From positions 1 to 58,531 of the forward strand of contig QXWX01000032.1 in NCBI GenBank assembly GCA_009911175.1: 58,531 bases of DNA. The letters are read 5' to 3'. Both the position numbers and the translations under genes were made by a program. This DNA comes from Lachnospiraceae bacterium. Lineage in GTDB: Bacteria; Bacillota_A; Clostridia; Lachnospirales; Lachnospiraceae. The notes under the pieces are model-generated. The model saw nothing but the letters and a program-made list of their open reading frames with translations, was not told the origin of the DNA and made no database searches. Shown piece after piece: positions 51,687-58,531 of the stretch (positions are counted from its first letter, which is position 1; every line of letters starts with the position of its first letter).

Positions 51687-53609
51687 ATGGACAATCAATA
51701 CGAAATCTTAAAAAATATCTTCGGCTATGATACCTTCCGGGAAGGGCAGGAAACCCTGGTTAACAGCGCACTTTCCGGCAGGGATGTTCTGGGGATCATG
51801 CCGACGGGGGCGGGAAAATCAATCTGTTTCCAGGTTCCGGCGCTTATGTTTGAGGGGATTACCATTGTGGTATCGCCCCTCATTTCTTTGATGAAAGATC
51901 AGGTAGCTGCCCTGAACCAGGCAGGCGTCCACGCGGCCTATATCAACAGCTCTCTGACCGAAGGCCAGTACCGCAAAGCCATGGAAAACGCGCGCCGGGG
52001 TCAGTATAAGATCATCTACGTGGCTCCCGAACGGCTGATGACGGATTCTTTCCAGTCTCTGGTGCAGGAGGTGGACATCTCCATGACAGCGGTGGACGAG
52101 GCCCACTGTATTTCCCAATGGGGGCAGGATTTCCGGCCCAGCTATCTAAAAATCGTGGAATTTATCAGCATGCTGCCGAAACGTCCTGTGATCGCCGCTT
52201 ATACAGCTACGGCCACGAAGCAGGTCAAGGAAGATATTCTCTGTATTCTGGGGCTCAATGACCCGACGGTGGTAGTCACCGGATACGACCGGAAAAATCT
52301 CTACTTCGCAGTAAAAAAACCAAAGGACAAGAAGGCCCAGCTTCTCGACTATTTGTCCAAAAACAGGGAGAAAAGCGGAATCATTTACTGCAATACCCGA
52401 AAAATCGTGGAAGAAGTAGAGATGGAATTAAGAAGGGCGGGCTACCCGGTCACACGCTATCACGCAGGTCTCACCGATGCGGAGCGGAAGCAGAACCAGG
52501 AGGACTTCATCTACGACCGCAGGCCGGTGATGGTAGCCACCAACGCATTCGGCATGGGGATCGACAAATCCAATGTGCGCTATGTCATTCACTACAATAT
52601 GCCCAAGGATATTGAAAGCTACTATCAGGAAGCCGGGCGTGCGGGACGGGACGGCGAGCCGGCGGAATGCTTTTTGTATTACTCCGGACAGGATGTGCGG
52701 ATCAATGAATTTCTCATCGGGACACAGGCGGAGAACAGCGAGCTGGATGATGAGGAGCGGGAGCTGATCAAAGAGCGGGATCTGGATCGGCTTCGAAAGA
52801 TGACGTTCTATTGCTTTACCAACGAATGCCTGCGGGAATATATCCTGCGTTATTTTGGAGAGTATGGCGGAAATTACTGCGGCAACTGCGAAAACTGCCG
52901 GACAGAATTTGAAGATATGGATGTGACGGAGGAGGCATGCCATATCATCCGCATGGTGCTGACCAGCCATGAACGCTACGGGATCAATGCCGTCCTGGAC
53001 GGGGTGCACGGCTCGGATACGGCAAAGGTGCGGCAATTCCGGCTGAACCAGAACCCGGAATATGGAAGCCTGAAAGACCGGACACTTGTCAGGCTCCGTC
53101 AGATTTTAAATGACCTGCTGCTGAAAGAATATCTGTTTCTCACGACCAGCGATTATCCGGTGTTGAAAATGACAAAGAGCGGGCGGGAACTGCTGGCGTA
53201 CTGGGAGCAGCAGGAGAACAAGGCGGAAAATCCGGAAGAATGGACAAGTCAGGAAAGCTCCGGCTCGGATGGCAGAGTGACAGATCCGGCTTTCCGGATC
53301 ATCTTAAAGCTTCCGAAAGAACAGGAACGGACAGCGTCCAAGGGGCAGGAAAAGAAGAAAAAAGCGGTTGCAGACGCCAAATATCCGGACCTGTTCGAAC
53401 AGCTTCGAAAATATCGCTACGAGCTTGCCCAGAAAGAACACGTACCGCCGTATATTATTTTTTCAGATAAGACTTTAAAGGAATTGAGCACATTTCTTCC
53501 GACGACCAAAGATGCCATGCTGGAGATCAACGGCATCGGAAAAGTGAAATATGACAAGTACGGGGAGAGATTCATGGAGATTGTCCGTGCTTATGCTGAG
53601 AAAATGTAA
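51687..53609 (+). CDS. recQ: ATP-dependent DNA helicase RecQ
   Basis: A 640-residue 3'-5' DNA helicase. Walker A is MPTGAGKS, the DEAH box is DEAHCISQWGQDF with the aromatic-rich loop, and motif VI is QEAGRAGRDG. The RQC region has zinc cysteines (CFTNECLREYI, then CGNCENC), and the winged helix follows. The C-terminal HRDC domain (about 560-640) has PPYIIFSDKTLKELSTFLP. It acts in recombination and replication-fork repair. GAAAAGGAAAAAAGA precedes the ATG. Transcription may come from the promoter before the AAA-like gene. Confidence 0.95.
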   Translation: MDNQYEILKNIFGYDTFREGQETLVNSALSGRDVLGIMPTGAGKSICFQVPALMFEGITIVVSPLISLMKDQVAALNQAGVHAAYINSSLTEGQYRKAMENARRGQYKIIYVAPERLMTDSFQSLVQEVDISMTAVDEAHCISQWGQDFRPSYLKIVEFISMLPKRPVIAAYTATATKQVKEDILCILGLNDPTVVVTGYDRKNLYFAVKKPKDKKAQLLDYLSKNREKSGIIYCNTRKIVEEVEMELRRAGYPVTRYHAGLTDAERKQNQEDFIYDRRPVMVATNAFGMGIDKSNVRYVIHYNMPKDIESYYQEAGRAGRDGEPAECFLYYSGQDVRINEFLIGTQAENSELDDEERELIKERDLDRLRKMTFYCFTNECLREYILRYFGEYGGNYCGNCENCRTEFEDMDVTEEACHIIRMVLTSHERYGINAVLDGVHGSDTAKVRQFRLNQNPEYGSLKDRTLVRLRQILNDLLLKEYLFLTTSDYPVLKMTKSGRELLAYWEQQENKAENPEEWTSQESSGSDGRVTDPAFRIILKLPKEQERTASKGQEKKKKAVADAKYPDLFEQLRKYRYELAQKEHVPPYIIFSDKTLKELSTFLPTTKDAMLEINGIGKVKYDKYGERFMEIVRAYAEKM

Positions 53610-53806
53610 GGCAGACAGCTTTGCTGGCTGTTATTGCGCATGTGGGTGAAATACCCGTGAATAATAACGCCGATTCAATGACAATGGCTGAAATATGCTT
53701 GACAGATCGCAGGATCAATGATATTTTGTTGATATAAATTTTATTGAAACATACTTCAATGAAATATGTTTCAATAAAGCGTATTTCAATAAAAGGGGAA
53801 TCTGCC
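53610..53806 (+). promoter_or_regulatory. intergenic region with promoter for the second ATPase_2-type gene
   Basis: TTGACA (53699-53704), a 17-base spacer and TATTTT (53722-53727). Upstream, GGGTGAAATACCC forms a small hairpin that may end recQ transcription. Downstream are three 15-bp repeats listed separately. Confidence 0.75.
53749..53793 (+). repeat. three 15-bp tandem repeats between promoter and ATPase gene
   Basis: Units at 53749-53763, 53764-53778 and 53779-53793 share the core TTTCAAT(A/G)AA preceded by an A/T-rich half. A weaker unit precedes them. Two arms (TTGAAACATA and TATGTTTCAA) also form an inverted repeat. Iteron-like repeats right after a promoter suggest binding of a regulator, possibly the encoded ATPase itself. 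Confidence 0.75.
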
Positions 53807-55225
53807 ATGGAAAAATTTATTGGTCGAAAAAATGAGCTGGATGCACTGGAAAAGCTGTACAATACCCCCGGATTTCAAATGACTGTGATTTATGGACGGA
53901 GAAGAATCGGGAAGTCTACCTTGATAAAAGAGTTTATCAAAGAAAAAAAAGCGGTCTTTTTTACAGCAACCCGGGCGGGCATCCACAGGAATCTGGAGCT
54001 TTTGGGAAAACAGGCATTGGAAGTTCTGGCGCCGGCTGTGGGCGCGCTGGCCTTTGAAAATATGGACGCTCTGTTTTCCTTTATCGGTGATTCGTGCCAG
54101 GAGGAAAGAACGATTATTGTGATAGACGAATTTCCCTATCTGGCGGAAGCAGACGGCAGTATCCTGTCCGTTCTGCAGAATTATATAGACAATCAATGGC
54201 TGAACGGACAGATGGACCTGATTCTCTGCGGGTCTTCGGTGAGCTTTATGGAAAACGAGGTGTTGAGCGAGAAAAGTCCCCTCTTCGGCAGAAGGACATC
54301 CCAGATCAAACTGGAACCATTTCAGTATCTGGATGCCGCGGAATTTGTACCCGGCTATTCCAGAGAAGAACAGGCTATCTGTTATGGCGTGACAGGAGGC
54401 GTGGCAAAATATCTCTCCCTTTTCGATGATTCGAAAAGCCTGGATGAAAATATAATTACTCAGTTTTTTACAAAATCCGGATATCTTTATGAAGAGACGA
54501 ATAACTTACTTACGCAGGAATTTCGAAATGTCAGCAGCTACAGCGACATAATAGAAGCAATTTCCTCAGGCGCAAACAGGCTGAATGAGATCTCGGACAA
54601 GACACATATCGCCCAGACGGCGGTTTCACACGCGCTGTCTAACCTGATCACAACCGGCATTGTGGTCAGGGAGACCGCGGCTACAGATGAAAAAAATAAA
54701 AAGAAGGTTCAATATAACCTGAAGGACAATATGTTTCGATTCTGGTATAAATATGTTCCGAACGGCATAGGCGCCATTGAGCTGGACAAAGGCGAGCTCT
54801 ATTATCAAAACGCGGTAAAACCCAGAATTGCCGAATATATGGGAAATGTATTTGAAGAAATGTGCAGGTTCTATACATTGCATTCAGGGATTATGGGCCG
54901 TTTGAACTGCTATGTGACGACAGTTGGAAAATGGTGGGGAACAAATCCCGGAAAACGTATGCAGACGGATATAGACATTGTCGGACTTGACAAGATGTCA
55001 AAAAAAGCAGTGCTGGGAGAATGTAAATTTAAGAATGAGCCTGTTGATAAAAAAGTATATGAAGACCTGATGGATAGAAACGGCCTGATTTCCAGGGAAT
55101 ATATGATTGTACAATATCTTCTGTTTTCGAAGAGCGGTTTTTCAGAATGGGTTCGGGAAAATACAGATCCGTCCCTTGTGAAAAAAATAACCCTCCAGGA
55201 GATGTACTGTATAGAAAATACGTAG
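53807..55225 (+). CDS. ATPase_2/DUF234-type ATP-binding protein, second paralogue
   Basis: A 472-residue paralogue of the protein at 37298. It begins MEKFIGRKNELDALEKLYN. Walker A is YGRRRIGKSTLIKEF, Walker B is VIDEFPYLAEA, and LCGSSVSFMENEVLSEKS with SPLFGRRTS follows. A winged helix (about 265-325) and the DUF234-type C-terminus with TDIDIVGLD and GECKF (PD-(D/E)XK-like) complete it. The ATG at 53807 follows AAAAGGGGAATC; the longer frame reads through the repeats and is rejected. Both paralogues are single genes behind their own promoters with repeats, suggesting autoregulation. The function is not established. Confidence 0.82.
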   Translation: MEKFIGRKNELDALEKLYNTPGFQMTVIYGRRRIGKSTLIKEFIKEKKAVFFTATRAGIHRNLELLGKQALEVLAPAVGALAFENMDALFSFIGDSCQEERTIIVIDEFPYLAEADGSILSVLQNYIDNQWLNGQMDLILCGSSVSFMENEVLSEKSPLFGRRTSQIKLEPFQYLDAAEFVPGYSREEQAICYGVTGGVAKYLSLFDDSKSLDENIITQFFTKSGYLYEETNNLLTQEFRNVSSYSDIIEAISSGANRLNEISDKTHIAQTAVSHALSNLITTGIVVRETAATDEKNKKKVQYNLKDNMFRFWYKYVPNGIGAIELDKGELYYQNAVKPRIAEYMGNVFEEMCRFYTLHSGIMGRLNCYVTTVGKWWGTNPGKRMQTDIDIVGLDKMSKKAVLGECKFKNEPVDKKVYEDLMDRNGLISREYMIVQYLLFSKSGFSEWVRENTDPSLVKKITLQEMYCIENT

Positions 55226-55321
55226 AAGCACACCAGATCCGGCACCTGAAGTAAACAACATTCTCACACTTCATACACAAAAATTTCACAAACATTTGTT
55301 ACCTTAGTAACCGTACAAAAG

Positions 55322-55360
55322 TAACCTGAACAGATGAGAAAGCATGAACAGGTTATTTTT
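55322..55360. terminator. terminator between ATPase gene and Gld-like ABC operon
   Basis: TAACCTG (55322-55328) pairs with CAGGTTA (55349-55355), followed by TTTTT. The upstream AAAAG gives some function on the other strand. Confidence 0.65.
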
Positions 55361-55371
55361 ATGCGGTTCTT

Positions 55372-55400
55372 TTGCATTTAGAACACATAGTACATATTAT
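55372..55400 (+). promoter_or_regulatory. promoter for the Gld-like ABC operon
   Basis: TTGCAT (55372-55377), a 17-base spacer and TATTAT (55395-55400). The palindrome CTGTTCAGAACAG follows about five bases later and resembles the AGTTCAGAACA after the promoter at 40413. Confidence 0.7.
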
Positions 55401-55447
55401 GTAGCTGTTCAGAACAGATACTATATCAATGCCAGGGAGGTAAGGAT

Positions 55448-56422
55448 TTGATTGAGGTAAAGAATTTAGTGAAAAAATATGGAACGCATCTTGCCGTAGA
55501 TCACTTGGATTTTCAGCTCGAACCAGGGAGAATCTACGGCTTTTTGGGGCCGAACGGCGCCGGAAAATCAACCACTATGAACATCATGACCGGCTATCTG
55601 GGGGCAACAGAAGGCGCGGTTGTCATCGATGGGCATGATATCCTAAAGGAACCCGAGGAAGCCAAGAAACACATCGGGTATCTGCCGGAGCTTCCACCCC
55701 TGTACATGGATATGACTGTACTGGAATACCTGGAATTTGCGGCAGAGTTGAAGGAGATCCCGAAGAAAGAGCGGGAAGCTTCCGTCCAGAAGGTCATGGA
55801 CATTACGAAGCTCAATGATGTTCAGTTCCGTCTGATCAAGAACCTGTCAAAAGGATATCGCCAAAGGGTGGGGCTGGCCCAGGCGATCCTGGGCTTCCCG
55901 GATATCATCATTCTGGATGAACCGACGGTGGGGCTGGACCCGAAGCAGATCATCGAAATCCGGGAGCTGATCCGGGAACTGGCAAAGGAGCATACGGTGA
56001 TCCTCAGTTCCCATATCCTGGCGGAGGTACGGGAGGTCTGCGACTATATCATGATCATTTCCAGGGGAAAGCTGGTTGCCAGCGATACGCCTGAGAATCT
56101 GGAACATCTGATGGCAGGGCAGAATAGCCTGGAGATCGAGACGAAAGCAGAGCCGGAGAGAGTCAGGAAGATCCTTCGGAGCATTTCGGGGATTGACAAA
56201 ATAGAACTCGAACGGACAGAGGAAGCCACGACATACGCCAGGATCGAGACAGGAACAGCGGCGTCCGGTGAAGATCAGGACATCCGCGAAGCCATATTTC
56301 TTGCGTTTGCAGAGGCCGGCTGCCCACTCCTGATGCTGAAGGCATCCAAAGCAAGCCTGGAAGAAGTATTTATGGAATTGACACAGGGAGAGGAGGCGAC
56401 CGCAGATGCTGGCGATTTATAA
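55448..56422 (+). CDS. ABC transporter ATP-binding protein, GldA-like
   Basis: A 324-residue ATPase. Walker A is GPNGAGKS, the signature is LSKGYRQRVGL, Walker B is IIILDEPTVGLDP, and the switch region is ILSSHILAEVRE. A C-terminal extension (about 215-324) is typical of the GldA/NatA-like group. The start is TTG at 55448 with CAGGGAGGTAAGG upstream. It overlaps the next gene, a membrane permease, by 17 bases. The operon (ATPase, permease, GldG-like protein) is common in Firmicutes; its substrate is unknown, and gliding is not implied. Confidence 0.9.
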   Translation: MIEVKNLVKKYGTHLAVDHLDFQLEPGRIYGFLGPNGAGKSTTMNIMTGYLGATEGAVVIDGHDILKEPEEAKKHIGYLPELPPLYMDMTVLEYLEFAAELKEIPKKEREASVQKVMDITKLNDVQFRLIKNLSKGYRQRVGLAQAILGFPDIIILDEPTVGLDPKQIIEIRELIRELAKEHTVILSSHILAEVREVCDYIMIISRGKLVASDTPENLEHLMAGQNSLEIETKAEPERVRKILRSISGIDKIELERTEEATTYARIETGTAASGEDQDIREAIFLAFAEAGCPLLMLKASKASLEEVFMELTQGEEATADAGDL

Positions 56423-57272
56423 ACGAGAACTGCGTTCCTATTTTCAGTCCATGATCGGCTGCGTATTTGTCGCGTTTCTGGTACTGTTTACAGGAATTTA
56501 TTTTACGGCGTACAACCTGACCGCGGGATATCCGTACTTTTCCTATACATTATCTGGTTCCCTGATCGTCTTTATCGTGGGAATCCCGCTGATCACCATG
56601 CGGAGCTTCTCGGAGGAACGAAAGAATAAAACGGACCAGCTTCTTCTGACGGCGCCGGTCAGCCTGACGAAAGTGGTTTTAGGAAAATATTTCGCGATGG
56701 CGACAGTGGTTGCGGTACCGAACCTGATCTTCTGCCTGTTTCCGCTGATCATCAAAATGAACGGGACGGCTTACCTGAAAGTCGATTACATTTCCATCGG
56801 GGTATTCTTCCTGCTGGGCTGTGTGTACCTCGCCATCGGCATGTTTCTGTCAACACTGACGGAGAGCCAGATCATCGCCTTTGTCAGTACATTTGGGGTG
56901 CTGCTGCTTTTGTATCTGTGGAACGGGATCGTCAGCTTCCTGCCGTCTTCGGCGTCCGGCTGTATGGCAGGGCTTTTGCTCATTTTGAGCGTCATCATCC
57001 TTTATATCTGGCAAATGACGCTGAACTGGGTTTTGAGCGCCATCCTGGAAGCGGTATGCGTGATCGGGTGCGTCACTGCGTACTTTGTGAAGCCCGGCCT
57101 GTTTGAAAATCTGCTGTCCAATCTGCTTGGAAAACTTGCGTTTGCAGATGTATTTACGGGGATCACGCAGAATCATATCGTGGACCTGAGCGGAATTGTC
57201 CTGTATCTGTCTGTGATCACGGTTTTTATATTCCTGACCGTGCAGACGATCCAGAAAAGACGTTGGAGTTAG
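56406..57272 (+). CDS. ABC-2-type permease, GldF-like
   Basis: A 288-residue membrane protein with about six helices. It begins MLAIYKRELRSYFQSMIG, the usual start of this permease group. MRSFSEERKNKTDQLLLTAPVS marks the cytoplasmic coupling segment, and spans lie near 20-40, 50-70, 100-120, 140-160, 170-220 and 260-280. AGGGAGAGGAGGCGACC, inside the end of the ATPase gene, serves as ribosome binding site. It is coupled to the ATPase and followed 12 bases later by a GldG-like gene. Confidence 0.9.
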   Translation: MLAIYKRELRSYFQSMIGCVFVAFLVLFTGIYFTAYNLTAGYPYFSYTLSGSLIVFIVGIPLITMRSFSEERKNKTDQLLLTAPVSLTKVVLGKYFAMATVVAVPNLIFCLFPLIIKMNGTAYLKVDYISIGVFFLLGCVYLAIGMFLSTLTESQIIAFVSTFGVLLLLYLWNGIVSFLPSSASGCMAGLLLILSVIILYIWQMTLNWVLSAILEAVCVIGCVTAYFVKPGLFENLLSNLLGKLAFADVFTGITQNHIVDLSGIVLYLSVITVFIFLTVQTIQKRRWS

Positions 57273-57284
57273 GAGGAACAGACC

Positions 57285-58531
57285 GTGGAAAAAATGAAAA
57301 AATTATTTCATACGACAGGAACAGCGCATGGGATATACAGCGTGGGATTGACGGCAGTGGTGGTTGCGATCGTGGTTGTGGTCAATCTGATCTTTGGTCA
57401 GCTTCCGGAAAAATACCGCAATATCGATGTGAGCAGTTCGAAGATTTACGAGATTACCGATACAAGCAGGAATTTCCTGAAAGACCTGGATACAGAGGTC
57501 AAGTTTACGGTGCTGGCCGTGAAGGAAGAGGCAGATGAACGGATTCGGACATTTCTGAGCAAATATGCCTCCCTTTCCAAAAATATTTCTGTGGAATGGA
57601 TCGACCCGGTGCTGCATCCTTCCGCGCTGCAGGATTACGACGCGTCGGAAAATTCGATCGTGGTGTCCTGTGAAAAGACAGGAAGAAACACGACAGTGAC
57701 ATTTGATAAAATCGTGGTGGTGGATTATTCTTCCTATTATTATACGGGCAGTATTTCGGAAAACGAATTTGACGGGGAAGGCCAGCTTACCAGTGCGGTC
57801 AATTATGTGACCAGCGAGGCCGAAAAGCAGATCTACCGCACGGCAGGGCATGGGGAGAGCATGCTTCCCGCGAACATCACCGAACTGATGGATAAGAACA
57901 ATTATACGGTGTCGGAGTGGAATCTTTTGATGAACCCGGATATTCCAGAGGACTGTGACCTGCTTCTGATGAATGCTCCCGCCAATGACCTGACGGAGGA
58001 TGAGAGGGACGCAGTGCTCGATTATCTGGCAGGAGGCGGCAAGATGATGCTTCTGCTGGGAGATACAAGCAGCAAAGACCTGCCGAATCTGTCGGCAGTG
58101 ATGAAGGAATACGGCATGGAGGCCGCGGACGGCTATATCGCGGACCCACAGCGCTGCTACCAGGGAAATGCATTTTATATCTTCCCGATGCTGAGTGTGA
58201 GCGGAGACATGGCCAAGGGCCTGGCATCAGAAATGGTTCTGCTGATCAATGCCCATGGGCTGAACCTGACAGATCCGGCGCGGGATACGATCTCCACCAC
58301 CTCCTTTATGACCACCAGCAATTCCGGCGCGGCCGTGACTGAGGATACACAGACGGAGGGAACCTATACCCTGGGAGCCGTGGCCACGGAGACCGTAAGC
58401 AGCAGTCATTCGGACAGTGAAAATGAAGGTGAGCCTGCAGAAAATACTGACGGAGACACAGAAAATGCCGGCACGGATGCGGGAGATACCGATACGGAGA
58501 ATGCCGGCACGGATGCGGGAGATACCGATAC
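57285..58531 (+). CDS. GldG-like ABC-associated extracytoplasmic protein (partial, runs off the window)
   Basis: At least 415 residues are visible from GTG 57285 (TTAGGAGGAACAGACC upstream). An N-terminal membrane anchor (about 18-38, AVVVAIVVVVNLIFG) leads to an outer domain with YEITDTSRNFLKDLD and ISVEWIDPVLHP, typical of GldG-like proteins. Motifs YRTAGHGESMLP, DLLLMNAPANDLTEDE and GGGKMMLLLGD mark the sensor-like domain. From about 380 the sequence turns acidic and repetitive. A C-terminal membrane helix is expected beyond the window. It is the third gene of the exporter operon. Confidence 0.82.
   Translation, partial: MEKMKKLFHTTGTAHGIYSVGLTAVVVAIVVVVNLIFGQLPEKYRNIDVSSSKIYEITDTSRNFLKDLDTEVKFTVLAVKEEADERIRTFLSKYASLSKNISVEWIDPVLHPSALQDYDASENSIVVSCEKTGRNTTVTFDKIVVVDYSSYYYTGSISENEFDGEGQLTSAVNYVTSEAEKQIYRTAGHGESMLPANITELMDKNNYTVSEWNLLMNPDIPEDCDLLLMNAPANDLTEDERDAVLDYLAGGGKMMLLLGDTSSKDLPNLSAVMKEYGMEAADGYIADPQRCYQGNAFYIFPMLSVSGDMAKGLASEMVLLINAHGLNLTDPARDTISTTSFMTTSNSGAAVTEDTQTEGTYTLGAVATETVSSSHSDSENEGEPAENTDGDTENAGTDAGDTDTENAGTDAGDTD
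58461..58531 (+). repeat. 36-bp coding tandem repeat at window end
   Basis: Unit 1 (58461-58496) and unit 2 (58497-58531, cut by the window) differ at one base. They encode the 12-residue acidic unit ENAGTDAGDTDT. More copies may follow; repeats of this kind vary in number between strains. Confidence 0.85.

Noticed and set aside
53749..53793. CRISPR-like array
   Set aside because: The 15-bp units are directly adjacent with no unique spacers and no cas genes are present.

Overview
The window looks like a chromosome segment from a Gram-positive anaerobe of the Clostridia, most likely the Lachnospiraceae. This is inferred from a large SRP RNA with an Alu domain, an ntp-type V-ATPase operon in the order F-I-K-E-C-G-A-B-D, strong AGGAGG-type ribosome binding sites, VanW and VanY cell-wall genes, Ktr potassium uptake and LytTR/GHKL signalling. 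No database search was possible, so the placement is an inference.

Layout. 0.1-1.9 kb: a V4R sensor protein and a diguanylate cyclase. 2.0-4.8 kb: rhamnulokinase with an arabinose/fucose-type isomerase. 4.9-9.5 kb: a repeat-containing hypothetical protein, a degenerate GGDEF-EAL protein, a phosphopantetheinyl transferase and a VanY-like carboxypeptidase. 9.6-11.7 kb: an ammonium transporter fused to a PII domain, behind a promoter followed at once by tandem terminator-like hairpins. 12.0-14.1 kb: KtrB and KtrA. 14.4-19.2 kb: an HTH/acidic protein, dGTPase, a Lachnospiraceae-type hypothetical and TadA. 19.2-19.5 kb: SRP RNA on the minus strand. 19.8-24.8 kb: a small membrane protein, VanW, an AIR-synthase-like protein, an Lrp regulator, an aminotransferase and TrmL. 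25.1-34.2 kb: a complete V-type ATPase operon whose proteolipid keeps the sodium-binding residues.

34.2-43.3 kb is an accessory region. It holds full-length, truncated and fragmentary members of AAA/STAND-like ATPase families with PD-(D/E)XK domains, an orphan Phd/YefM antitoxin whose RelE-like toxin is cut after about eight codons, and a LytTR/GHKL two-component pair. 43.3-50.3 kb is AT-rich. It holds a BlaI repressor, an M56 (BlaR1-like) peptidase and a small secreted protein, divergent from a cluster with a Sec-exported protein, two anchored extracytoplasmic proteins, three membrane proteins and one ABC ATPase. This is the best candidate for an undescribed peptide export, immunity or signalling system. 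50.4-55.2 kb: a truncated AAA protein, RecQ and a further ATPase. 55.4 kb to the end: a Gld-like ABC exporter whose third gene runs off the window.

The strongest new structure is a pair of miniature inverted-repeat elements of about 146 bp (11766-11912 and 35079-35224). They have matching terminal inverted repeats, related interiors, opposite orientation, and each is flanked by a perfect 8-bp direct repeat. The first lies inside another dispersed repeat, the second inside a decayed ATPase gene. No transposase gene is visible.
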